Origin: Euperipatoides rowelli
Taxonomy: Eukaryota; Onychophora; Udeonychophora; Euonychophora; Peripatopsidae
DNA length: 24,949 bases
Direction: 5' to 3' (one strand)
NCBI GenBank assembly: GCA_003024985.2
Contig: PXIH01S0008133.1
Made by a program: the position numbers and the translations under genes. Shown here in pieces: positions 8,921 to 18,996 of the stretch (its first letter is position 1; every line of letters starts with the position of its first letter). Below the pieces are notes generated by a model, which saw only the letters and a list, made by a program, of their open reading frames with translations, had not been told where the DNA came from and ran no database searches.

Positions 8921-9157
8921 ATTTCAATTCAAATGGCTTTTTAATAGATATGTGTATAAACTTATCATTACTCAAAGAATTTATACCTAAATAGATCGGA
9001 AACTTTATTAAAAGTTATTAACTAAATAAATGAATGAAAACTTAAATAATAATAAAAAGTTCAGAAAAATTACTCATTAAGTACCTTCTGAGCACAAACA
9101 ACACCCATCAGGCATATGTCTTAGTTAGCAGGCCAGTGCTCTAACGGATAGACCAAA
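8921..9157 (-). mobile_element. tRNA-derived SINE-like repeat, copy 1
   Basis: This segment matches 14417-14645 at many words, such as ATTTCAATTCAAAT, ACTAAATAAATGAATGA and CAGAAAAATTACTC. On the - strand its right part looks like a decayed tRNA head: TTGGTCTATCCGTTAGAGCA, then CTGGCCTGCTAACTAAG with an anticodon-loop-like CTGCTAA. The T-arm is eroded (GGGTGTTGTTTGTGCTC), so the polymerase III B box is no longer intact. The body then runs leftwards as AT-rich sequence. Its left edge is interrupted by the DNA element at 7861-8918. A short third piece with AAGTCAGCAGGCC is seen at 17683-17695. Confidence 0.6.
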
Positions 9158-11489
9158 CTGTTGGACATCCCTTGTTACGTAAATTGACCTATTTATTTTT
9201 TTTTTTATGGAAAAAAAAAAGTAATTACTGTATGACCAGTTATTTCTTTTATTTACGTCTAACGACAACAGTTTTATTTATGTGCAATTTGTTTTTTTTG
9301 TAAATTATCATTGCTAATTAGAAATTTTAATTTTATTTTGGCTAAATAATAAATGAAAAATGATAAATCCATAAAGGCTGGATTAACTAACTCTGCATGT
9401 TTTAAAAAAAATGGCTATCTTTGCTAATATTTCTAGATGGTATTACTAATGAATGTTATCGTTTAAAAAAAAAAAACACATAGACCCGACATTACTTGTA
9501 AATTTTTAATACATATAAAACTCTGATATGAAAACTGATATGCAAGATAGATATTGACGTAAAAAAAATAGAAAGTCAGATCAGTTAATTAGAATCGATC
9601 AAGAAGCTCCTATGCAACCTACCTTTATTAGCTGTTGTTTATGCTTTTTTTTTATAAATAGTCGTAACTTTACCATCTAGGTCACTTGATAATATAAAAG
9701 AAGCAAAAATAATAATTATTATAATCTATTACAATTAAATACTTTTTGCAAATAATATCAAGGGTGAAATCTGTATTTTAATTTCACATGTTCTTGTTCT
9801 TCCAATATAATGGGGTTAATATCAAATGATGCTGATTTGCTATGCTCGTCAGCTAAAGTCTCAAAATCATATGGACTAATTGTTTAAATACTTGTACAGA
9901 ATCACTAAATTTATCCATTGTGTCATGGTCCAATTTGTTTAAAAAAAATCAAATAACGGAACAGCTCTCTACTTAGAGCATAAACAATAAGATATACAGT
10001 AGCCTCCTGACTCCTGTTTAGAGACTATTTCCTCATCAAAATAATCTCGGACCCCAAAAAAACTTGAAACCTTTTTTTTTTGTAATATCAGTCAGAGGAC
10101 AGGAATATTCTTCATTTTATATTTAAATTAACATTTTTTTTATGCATTTTTAATTTTTTTAGTGGAATTTTTTAGTAATTGTATTTGAAAATAAATAATA
10201 AAAAAATAATTTAAAAATCCATTTCATTTGGCCATTAAAGCATTTAATATGAAATTTTAACCCCACCTATTGGCCTAGATTATAAGTATTAAAAAAAACT
10301 AAATACCGGTACACACAAAAACAAAACAAAAAAAAAATCCATAGCATTTTCTTTTTGTGGTAGAAATGATTGGTGAAGCCATGATGTTACTCTGTGTAAA
10401 ATATCTTATCACCTTTGACTTGTGCTTTAAAAATAATATAATTTTAATTTAGAATATATAATTACTGGTAGTAAAGGTGTAAGCAAAGGTATGCCAAAAA
10501 TAAAATCACGTCAGAAGATTACATATTGTTTTACTCATTAAAATATGTATTTAATAATTGAAATAAATAATGATAAACCAGCCAATTATAATTACTTTCT
10601 CATTTTGAAATTGAAACTCCAATAGTCAACTATATGCCTTGAAAATGCCTAGATATGGGCAGAAATTATAATCAGCTTTTTTACATTATTTATTCTAATT
10701 AATAAATATGTATTTAAATGAATAAACAACATGCATTCTTCTGATATTTGATTTTCCTTTTAGAATTTCTTATAAATGCATTAGGCTTTCTATGTTCTCT
10801 CTAAAGGCATGCCATTTGGCATTTTTAGTCTTGTCATACATTTACCATATTTCCTCAGGCTAGTAAATAGACTTAGTAATTTTATCCAAAATCGTAGTCA
10901 GCTTGTATCAACATGCATTTTTAATGATGGCATATTTACCGTTGCACACTTAAAACTCTGTTTCTGATGTTATAAATATGAAATCTTGAATGTTTATGTC
11001 GATAATTTAATTATTTTAGTCTATAAAATGTGCACAATCTTTCCCACAAAGAAGTGTCAAACTACTATGTGTGCTGAACAAATAAAAAATGACCATTGCT
11101 CATATATAGTTAGGTATTTACAAATCTCCTAGATGATGACCTCAAAGTTACAAAGCGATTGGACCAATATATGTGCAAAAGTCCGAATAGCAACTTTTTT
11201 TTTTAAAGTTTCCATCTCAGATAATCATTTATTGAAGCCAGAAAGTATGAATGAATTAAAAAAAATGTTCAGCTATCCGATTTGTCTCTCTACGACACAA
11301 TTTATTTATTACAGGAGCATTTACAGTATAGGTCTGTTATTGCAGGCTAATCGTTATTGAATACATGTACCTGCAAAATAAAACAAATAGTTTGAAGTAA
11401 AATCTATACTAGATGAAAATAACTAGTTATATTTAAATTAAATTCACACTACAGATAGTCATGATGACTTTTCAGTATTGATCAATAGA
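9158..11489. other. AT-rich stretch without recognisable genes
   Basis: I see no coding exon, tRNA or clear transposon here. Homopolymer runs of A and T are frequent. The 75-codon frame at 11133-11360 (+) has no family resemblance and is probably chance. A TACCGGTA word occurs at 10304-10311. Confidence 0.5.
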
Positions 11490-11655
11490 AAGCATCTATG
11501 TAAGCATTTTAAACTGATCATGAGACATTAAGTATATATCCAAGGACTTTTTAAAACATTCAAATGATTGATCATTTACAAATGAGTAGGAAGCAGGTTC
11601 CACCATGACATGACTCTTAAAGACAAAAATCTACAAATGCTTCACTCTAAAAAAA
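11490..11655 (-). mobile_element. Second CR1-like LINE tail fragment
   Basis: On the - strand the sequence encodes VMSWWNLLPTHL and, after one internal stop, NHLNVFKKSLDIYLMSHDQF. These are the WNxLP and FKxxLDxYL words that end CR1/Jockey-type reverse transcriptase proteins, the same signature as at 4098-4292. Base identity between the two pieces is low, so they come from different subfamilies or are very old. Only about 55 codons remain. The 3' UTR probably runs left towards 11400. Confidence 0.6.
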
Positions 11656-13474
11656 AATATTTTATTTCTAGTCATATTAAAAAAAATAGTTATCTTGTTA
11701 AAATAAGTATAATACACAAACCTTCAAACAAGTTATTTCAAACCATGCTAAATTTTGTATTTTAAAACACTTTCTAGTTACACTTGTTATTAATTTTTGT
11801 GTCTAGAAGGCACTCGTGTATATGGTTTTTGGTAAAAATTTTAACTATACTGTTTTTCAATATGCTGGTCCTTGAAATTACTAGAAAACTTTACTAAAAT
11901 TTCATTCCAATTGTAAATTGACAAAATTAATGTGATGGATACTGTATTTACTCTTCCTAACCATGGGCAAATGTCAAAAACAATTTAAAATCAAATTAAA
12001 AATTATTTTTTCAAATGTAGTACCGTACATTAAGTGATAACATCGTGTTAATACTTTTTAAATGCATGCATGTGTATTGTGTTTCTGTATTTCTTGCATA
12101 ACAAGAAGGGATTGGCATAAAGCCGATGTCACACAATCGTTCTGTGTTTTCATCTTAACAATAATGTTGAGAACTGCAGTAGCTCAATTACTTTTGAGAT
12201 TCATGATTTTGGAAGCAAGTTCTATAAAGAAAAAAAAAATCATTTGTTATCTTTCTTCTATCTTCTGTTTTTCTTAAAATGGTACTACAAATAAACTAAC
12301 ATCACATAAGACATATTTCTTTTTTTTCTAGCCATTTTTTGGTAAAACCTTTAACATAAACTTCTTCACAAAAACCCCATTTGGGATTGGCTATTGTAAT
12401 TATGATGATATGACTGTGACTAAATGGTTCCTAATGTTGTTTGTTTATTTTTTTCATATAAGTTAGTTATAAAATACATTTTCATTTCACATTTAGTTAA
12501 ATCCTTCTCCATTGCCTATTTTAATTTTGGTTTATGACATGGCATATTGTTATGTATTTGACTAGAGAAATAATACACTGATTAAACTAGAGTTTAATAT
12601 AACATAAACTGAAATATATTATACGGGTAAACAACAGTGCTGAGTTTGCAGCCTAACAACATTATAGAACTAGTTAAAGAAGTGTTCTAAACTGTTCTAA
12701 TCCTCGAACAATTATTATAGTGTGCAAGTATACGCTATACATACACTATATACTATACATATATTGCCAGATGATTGTCTGGCAATACATACACATATAC
12801 TGTATATAAAAAAACCTGACATGCTAAATAATATGGCTGCATTCTTTCCAACTCGATTCTAAAAACTATAATGAATGACTTGTGTTTTGCTGACATAATC
12901 CCCTCACGCACCCTTATGGTATCTACAGTATCATTTTTGATTGAAATTTATTATTCAGTGGTGGCATCTAGTTGTGCTAATATTTATTAATTTGTACCTA
13001 AAAAAAAATTTTAATTTTTTTTTGCTTTTGCATATTTTTTCATTTATACATTTATATCAAATTTATATTTATCATTTTTTTAAAAATATAGAAAACTACA
13101 AATTTTATTGTAGCTATCTACAACTACATGGAAAAAAAAAAAGCTTCTACAATTAAAACTATTATTTTTTAACTCATTATAGCCATAATTATATTTTGAA
13201 AATAGTTAAGCTACTTTACTACTTAGGCTATTTGTTTTATTTAATTTATGCAGCAGAGGTTTTTTTTTTTCAATGTTGAAAAAAAAATGTTTAATTTGCT
13301 AATTTTATATTGTATTACTCCTAAATTTATTAAGTTACCATATCTAATAACAGTATTTCTAGATTATTTTCTAACTTGTTGCAATGACTGTTACATTTTA
13401 TAAAAGAACCAAGTTACAACTATAAACTACAAAAAATTCAACCTAGCTACAAATAATGTCACTTTTGCAAGCTA
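11656..13474. other. AT-rich stretch without recognisable genes
   Basis: No exon or RNA gene could be supported. A short hairpin sits at 12763-12786 within a TATAC-rich patch (12728-12810). Open frames at 12062-12277 and 12941-13156 are rich in Phe, Leu, Ile and Lys from A/T runs and look like chance. Confidence 0.5.
12763..12786. repeat. Small perfect hairpin, 9-bp stem
   Basis: ATTGCCAGA at 12763-12771 pairs with TCTGGCAAT at 12778-12786 across the loop TGATTG. It sits amid ATAC/TATAC repeats, so it may be the centre of a tiny foldback. Confidence 0.75.
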
Positions 13475-13527
13475 TTTCAAGATAGATTTATTAAAGTTTA
13501 AGCATCTTTAATGAATCTGTCTTGAAA
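13475..13527. repeat. Hairpin, 22-bp stem with two G-U type pairs and 9-nt loop
   Basis: TTTCAAGATAGATTTATTAAAG (13475-13496) pairs with 13506-13527 over 22 positions. In a + strand transcript there are 20 Watson-Crick pairs and 2 G-U wobbles. The loop is TTTAAGCAT. Pairing stops outside the stem, so it lacks the lower stem of a typical animal microRNA precursor. A small foldback element is the plainer explanation. Confidence 0.75.
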
Positions 13528-13659
13528 GTCATTTTGGATTTTCACGGTTGTTTTTCCAGTGTCGAATGTTTCATGACCTGTAGACTACTATTGGCTTTGA
13601 CGAATCATAATTTACATATAACTTCATGGTCTTCCATTCTTTTCTACTACATATTTACA

Positions 13660-13703
13660 TACAGTATATGAAAACAATGTAGTCATTGTTTTAATATACT
13701 GTA
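13660..13703. repeat. Hairpin, 20-bp stem with one mismatch, loop TAGT
   Basis: TACAGTATATGAAAACAATG (13660-13679) pairs with 13684-13703 with a single mismatch. Both tips carry the TACAGTA/TACTGTA word that is overabundant in this window. It may be a miniature foldback element. Confidence 0.8.
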
Positions 13704-14416
13704 CCCATAAATTAATGTTTATTGATGCATTATGCTAAATTGTTCCATAAACTATGATTATATCACAAAAAGTCTTGTATTTTTAGAATATTAAGAATAT
13801 ACTGTAAATATTTTGTTCTGTTGCTAATAAAAAAACTACATTATAAAAATACCTTGCCAAGCAGGGTGATTCAAATATTTTGCAGCTCAACCTGTAGTTT
13901 CAATTTGAAATTATTAAATATTAGTTTGTTAAAAGAATAAGATTTGAAAGAAAATTGATCAGCTGGCCTTAGAATCAAGTAGAAAAAATAAAATGAAAGA
14001 TTAAAATGTAAATAGAATTTAAGAGGGAAAAGTACTAATTAATGGGTCATGTCTGTTTTTAATCTTTTAAATTATGTTTACAAATAAAATAAAATACTGG
14101 AAACAAACAAAAAAAAAATGAAGTTTTAAAACAAGCTTTATTTTTTAAATTTTATTGTTTTTACTTTAAACAAATTAATGTACAATATTTATTTAAAACT
14201 GTAGATATTTACTTAGAACAAAGAAGAAGAAAAAAACTCACTTGTATTAAGACATTCCCATCATGCTGTATTTATTTAGCTGTATATTATTTTATTCAAT
14301 GATATGTATTTAAAATAAAATACATTTTTATATATTTAAAATTGTATATTTTTTTTAAAAAAAGGAACTTAGTATATAAAGGTTTTATATTAAAAAATAA
14401 TTGACTATTTGAAATA
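13704..14416. other. AT-rich stretch without recognisable genes
   Basis: Nothing beyond A/T runs and scattered TACTGTA-like words is recognisable here. The base composition gets even more AT-rich between 14000 and 14400. Confidence 0.5.
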
Positions 14417-14645
14417 ATTTCAATTCAAATAGGTTATAGATGTGTGTATATACAAACTCATTATTACTCAATGAATTTATACAATCACTGCAAACAGATC
14501 AGAAACTTTATTAAAACCTGTTAACTAAATAAATGAATGATAACTAAACCAGAAAAAAAAAAATATTCAGAAAAATTACTCAAACCATCACCCACTAGTC
14601 ATATGTTTTAGTCAGCAGGCCAAGTGCTCTAGTGACAGACCAAAT
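14417..14645 (-). mobile_element. tRNA-derived SINE-like repeat, copy 2 (uninterrupted at its left edge)
   Basis: This copy is collinear with 8921-9157. On the - strand its tRNA-like head reads TTTGGTCTGTCACTAGAGCA, then CTTGGCCTGCTGACTAAAAC. The TA at 14415-14416 lies exactly where the other copy carries the 1.06-kb DNA element, with GAAA on one side and ATTTCAATTC on the other, so this copy serves as the empty site. The T-arm is eroded here too. Confidence 0.6.
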
Positions 14646-14831
14646 TTACAGACTTCAAGATATAGTTTTCTATAATAATTCCATTTTGAGCCACTTGAAA
14701 GTTAAGATGATGGTCTAACACAATATTTTTGGATATACAATCTAGCATATATTTTTCATTATTAAAAGGAAGTTATATACAGAATAAAATCTTGATTCAT
14801 AATAAATAATAAGCATCTAAAATATACATAT

Positions 14832-14934
14832 AATAATGGTAATTTTTTTTAGCAATTTAATGACAAAATTATTTAAATTCCATTTAAATAATTTAAACTT
14901 GTTTTTATTCTAGCTGCTGTTTTGTTGTCTACCT
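14832..14934 (+). repeat. Decayed copy of the ZSWIM-like intron-exon junction
   Basis: This matches 2908-3024, including the acceptor TTCTAG and the first 21 exon bases with 3 differences (CTGCTGTTTTGTTGTCTACC here). Similarity fades after about 14934. The downstream codons do not continue as a ZSWIM-like peptide, and a stop soon follows. No other exon of the gene was seen nearby. Confidence 0.55.
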
Positions 14935-15756
14935 GGACCAAAGCTTTTCTTAGTTGATTAATTCAAAACTATATGTTTTTTCAATTTTGTTGTTAATATA
15001 TTATCAGGTATCTAGTGTGTATGTCCAACAGGCATGTATGATGATAATTCTAATTTTTAATTCATTGTTTGTAATTTGTCAGAATATTCAGCCATGTCTG
15101 AGTTACTATTCTTGATACAGGATAAGCTGCTGTTATATATTTATCTGGTCTAGCAAGTCCTAATTTTCTCCATCAATAATTATAGGCTTTATATTTACTT
15201 ACAATGCATTCCTTACTTTCTTGTGTGTCAATAGTTTATACAGAAAAAATAATTTTCTTTTCAACTGAAATACTTTGCTAACATACAAGAACTCTAGTAG
15301 GCAAGAATATATGGAATTTCAAGAACATGAAGTCCAGCATGATGATTTTTTTTTTTATTTCTTTTTATTTAGTAAGTTTGGAGTCATTATAATATTCAAC
15401 GATAATCTTTCTAACATTTACCATCAACAACATTTAAGATAGTTTTATAAGATTTAACTATTTGATTTGTATAATAATTAGAAAAGTTTCAATAAAATGA
15501 ATAGCCTTTTCTTTATATCATTATTCTGGAGCCCAATCTTGGTGCTTTTCCCAGACATCCGACGCTAACGAAATGATAGAAATACCTATACAAATAAGTC
15601 AGACCACCTTTTATTATAACTCAACATATACTTTTTAAGGAGATACCAAATCTTGTAACCTGATTTAAATTCTCTTTAAAGTCCGATTCATTTGGACATA
15701 AAATTTCTTAGTGAATACATAGACAATAGTAAATACTGTATGTAATTTTGTGTTAT
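14935..15756. other. AT-rich stretch without recognisable genes
   Basis: No exon, RNA gene or repeat end could be supported between the junction copy and the hAT-type MITE. Confidence 0.5.
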
Positions 15757-15997
15757 CAGGGCCCCCCACATCCTAATTGGGGCCCTGGGACTGGAAATCC
15801 AGGCGTGGCCCTTATATATTTTTGATGAGCTTCTTATTGGTTGTTGAAACACGTTAGATATTGCAAAGCTTTTTTTTCATAAACTATTTTTTTTTGGCTG
15901 TTAAGTATAGCATAACTATGTAGTTGATGTAATTTGGTCATATATAGTCCCTCCCCCCCTGGCCCCCAAAACTTAAGCCCCCTTTGTGGGGGCCCTG
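15757..15997. mobile_element. hAT-type MITE, 241 bp, with 8-bp target duplication
   Basis: The left tip is CAGGGCCCCCCACA and the reverse complement of the right tip is CAGGGCCCCCACA. CAGGG-type tips with 8-bp target duplications are the hallmark of the hAT superfamily. The flanks TGTGTTAT (15749-15756) and GGTGTTAT (15998-16005) agree at 7 of 8 positions. The left end also folds on itself (CAGGGCCCC with GGGGCCCTG, 15757-15787). The middle is AT-rich and too short to encode a transposase, so it would depend on an autonomous hAT elsewhere. Its G/C-rich ends stand out sharply in this window. Confidence 0.8.
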
Positions 15998-16182
15998 GGT
16001 GTTATGCATGTAGTAATCTATAATTGACAGAAAAAGGTGTTTTTATTTTTTAATCTAATTCCTCTAGAAGTCTTGATAATACTGTTTTTAATACAAGAGG
16101 AAAATGTGGCTTAAATTCATTCTCAATCCAAGTATGCCTTTAAAATACATCTATAAGGTTAGTATTCCAGACTCATGATTTA

Positions 16183-16356
16183 TTAAAATATATCTGGCAA
16201 ACAGATCCACAATTTATTAATAGTTATAATTGAACCAGTAATATCCTGAATATACTGGGTCTTCTTTCCTGCCTTTTTGGTCAAGCATATTTCCATGGCT
16301 GCGGTTTTGATATAGTGGATAGGGACAGTGGGAATCTTGTTCATCCATTCATGTGC
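16183..16356 (-). pseudogene. Coding-like segment, protein not recognised
   Basis: One - strand frame is open for 58 codons up to TAA at 16183-16185 and reads AHEWMNKIPTVPIHYIKTAA, then MEICLTKKAGKKTQYIQDIT. A second frame of the same strand is open for 43 codons from ATG 16348 (MDEQDSHCPYPLYQN...). The mixed codons and lack of A/T runs differ from the flanks and suggest an exon or an old coding remnant. On the same strand 16480-16650 also has stretches of protein-like composition. I see no convincing splice borders and recognise no domain. Confidence 0.25.
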
Positions 16357-17381
16357 TCATCAGTTGACATTTAGATTAAACTGAATAGTTAATAATTTAT
16401 TGAACACATTCTTATAGAGATAAGAAGTTTTAAATATGCATGATATATACAAGATATGAATTGTTTACAAGGTTATACTAAATTTGGAATTCTCGAAGAA
16501 TGGCATTAAGGTATTATTTCTTGAAATCATATCTTTGGTTTTGATATAAGTTAAGTCTGAGGAAAATCATGTTTGTCCAAGACAAAAAGTTTGAGGCACT
16601 CAGTATATACAGTCTCACATTTAGTGAACAGGGGAACTTGTAAAACTTCATGTTAAGAACATCTTAAGGAAAAAAATAACTAAGTCAAATGCATAGTAAT
16701 TTCCGTGGCTCCCATAATGGTTAATCTGCTAATGCAATGATGTGTATTGTGGTGGCTCTCTTTTATCTTTGTGATAAAGAAATTGTTTGTAAGAGAAAAA
16801 GTATCTTAGTAAAATCTCACAAAGTGGAGATTGGCAATGTTTGTGTGAAGGAAAGGATCAGGTTTTCTGTAGATTTATCACTGGTGCATAGATTGCAATA
16901 CATTATGTACTGTATGTAAAAATTATGTGCATCAGTTTGCATGCATGAAAATGTCCATATTAATTATGTAATAAGTATTGACATCCAGTTTGACTATATG
17001 TGGTCTTGGTATTTTTATAATATTGTTTTGTTTTATTGAATTAAGTGTGAGATGGATTATACCTTGGATTATCAATTAAGCTTAATATTTTTTAAAAATA
17101 TTTTTTTTCTGTAGGAAACTGCATATTATTTACATTATTTTCTATTTATATTAATGTTTTATTTTTATCAGTTCTATGACAGATTACAATTAGAAGTTTT
17201 GTCAGTCTTTACTGCACCACAGGTTCATTAGCTTTGTTTCTGCCACATACTGTAACTTTGTCATCATTCTTCAGTCAAACATTTTGATTAGTTCTATATC
17301 AGAAAAAATACCTTGTGTGTGTTCCTTCTCAGAAAGAAAGCATCCACATTTTAGGCTGCCCAATGTTAACCTTGGTGATCT
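16357..17381. other. Intergenic stretch, no gene supported
   Basis: It has slightly higher G/C than elsewhere between 16450 and 16900. A 60-codon + strand frame at 16737-16919 matches nothing known to me. No repeat ends were recognised. Confidence 0.4.
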
Positions 17382-17429
17382 TGGCCAGGTAGCCCATGAT
17401 AATGGCCAGGTAGTATCCTGGCCAGGTAG
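17382..17429 (+). repeat. Three copies of TGGCCAGGTAG
   Basis: The 11-mer TGGCCAGGTAG occurs exactly at 17382, 17403 and 17419, with spacings of 21 and 16 bases. The partial repetition CATGATAA/CTTGATAA suggests a unit near 20 bases. It lies in a small G/C-rich island (17350-17465). It is too short to call a satellite. Confidence 0.8.
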
Positions 17430-18184
17430 TCCTTGATAATGTCTCACCACCATCCTGCCGGGATGTTAGTCTTTAATATTGTTACTATAAATTAGTCTAT
17501 ATTCATCAGTTAAATTATTTAGATTTCATTAAATTCCAGAAATAGTTTTTCTCTTGGGCTTAGGAATTAGGTAAATATTAAATTTATATTTGCTATAGTT
17601 TCTTTTTTATTTATTTAAGTGTAAATCTGGATGAAGTCATTTAGGTTTATTTTATTTATTTATATCGTAAATCTGGGTCATTAAGTCAGCAGGCCGAGTC
17701 ATAATTTATACTGTACGACTAATAGTTTGTAGACTACTAACCTTACTTTAGTAATTTCTTTATTAAAAAAAAAAACCTTAAATATATAATGTCTACAGTT
17801 GGAAAATAGGGATTCTTGGCACATTATTGGGTAAATTTACTTGAATTCATTACAACACTGATTCCTTATTTTGTGTTGCATAGATGAATTCTTTCCACAT
17901 TTTATAAACTAGTCCATTTTTTGTAAGCACGCATTAGGTTTAGTTTTCTTCTGTTCTTACAGATTTTTAATACAACAATCAAATATATCTTTTTGTATAA
18001 TTTTTAGTCTTTTCATTATTATACCCATTTGTAGTCTAACATTTTTAAATATACCAGTACTTTAAAACAAACTAAAAAATAGCAGACTTACACTACATAA
18101 TAAAAAATATTAGAATGTTAAAAATGCCAATTAGCACTAAGATATCCAATAATATAAAGATGCAGAAATACATTAAATTATAAT
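17430..18184. other. AT-rich stretch, no gene supported
   Basis: The only recognisable item is AAGTCAGCAGGCC at 17683-17695, a scrap of the tRNA-like head seen in the repeats at 8921 and 14417. Confidence 0.45.
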
Positions 18185-18480
18185 ATCATAAGATCCTTTT
18201 ATATTGCTAAATATTTCTAAGGGCCAATGCTTTTTTAACCATTGACAATCATTAACATAATAATCATGTAAAAACCAATCTTTAACAACTTTCTGGTATA
18301 ATTCATTTAATGAATTTTTAAGTATTCATAAACAAATTGAATAAAGGGTAGAAAATATTATCAATATTATTGCATTCTTTTCAAATAATTAACTATACAT
18401 ATATTATCAAGAGTAGTACGGAAATATTTATCCCAAACTAAACCATCAAAAAAAACTTCCTAACATATTAACAGTTAACA
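18185..18480 (-). mobile_element. Probable decayed LINE coding fragment
   Basis: On the - strand the peptide FFDGLVWDKYFRTTLDNICI, continuing VNYLKRMQ, is followed in another frame by LNELYQKVVKDWFLHDYY and VNDCQWLKKHWPLEIF. The composition and the WDKYF...LDNI...NYLKRM pattern resemble L1/Tx1-like retrotransposon proteins, but I cannot match a named catalytic motif. At least two frame changes are needed to follow it, so it is old and broken. It could alternatively be a host pseudogene. Confidence 0.35.
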
Positions 18481-18920
18481 AATAAGTGTATCTGTGTTAT
18501 TGTGTGATTTACAAAAACACATATCACAGTATATAATTTGTGAGTAAATGTTATTTTTAATTTTAAAAATAAAATATATAAGCTTTTAAATGCATCTTAA
18601 TCAGAATCATTTACCCAGATATTCATTATTCATCACCGATCTTTTATGAAGGTATTTATAATTGATAATGATATCTTTACCAATTGCTCATTTAACCTCA
18701 TGATAAATTTTAGTATTATAATTAATAAGTTTAAGATTTTTTTGTTTTTTTTTTAATTAAAAAAAAATTCCCAAATGGGAAATTCTGTGTCTTTTATTTA
18801 CAAGTAAAAAACTGGAATAAACATTTTTTCTAATAGAAAATAAAAAGCAAAAAAAAAAAAAAAAAATCCAAAAAAAAACAACACATACTGCATGTACATG
18901 TCTAATCAAAAGAAAATGAT

Positions 18921-18996
18921 TTCTCCGGATTCGAACCAGTGATCGAATTGGTCGCTGGAGCGCCTAGCGATCCGACTTTAACCGCTCAACTAGGTC
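18921..18996 (-). other. tRNA-like sequence with intact A and B boxes (SINE head or tRNA pseudogene)
   Basis: The - strand carries an A box, TAGTTGAGCGG (18982-18992), and a perfect B box, GGTTCGAATCC (18927-18937), 44 bases apart. That spacing suits a long-variable-arm (Leu/Ser type) tRNA. The D-arm GAGCGGTTAAAG resembles tRNA-Leu. A strong hairpin replaces the normal anticodon arm (GG-TCGCT with AGCGA-CC, loop AGGCGCTCC). The T stem has a mismatch, and the two acceptor strands (AAAGACC and the bases after the T arm) do not pair. It is therefore not a working tRNA gene, but the internal polymerase III promoter looks usable. T runs follow within about 15 bases, as a polymerase III terminator would require. 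Confidence 0.65.

Noticed and set aside
12062-13156. Two + strand frames (71 codons each) as small genes
   Set aside because: They are made of A/T-run codons (Phe, Leu, Ile, Lys) without any conserved feature or plausible context.
13475-13703. microRNA precursors
   Set aside because: Neither hairpin has the lower stem and flanking structure expected of animal precursors, and AT-rich foldbacks are common in this window.
18921-18996. Functional tRNA gene
   Set aside because: The acceptor strands do not pair and the anticodon arm is abnormal, although both promoter boxes are good.
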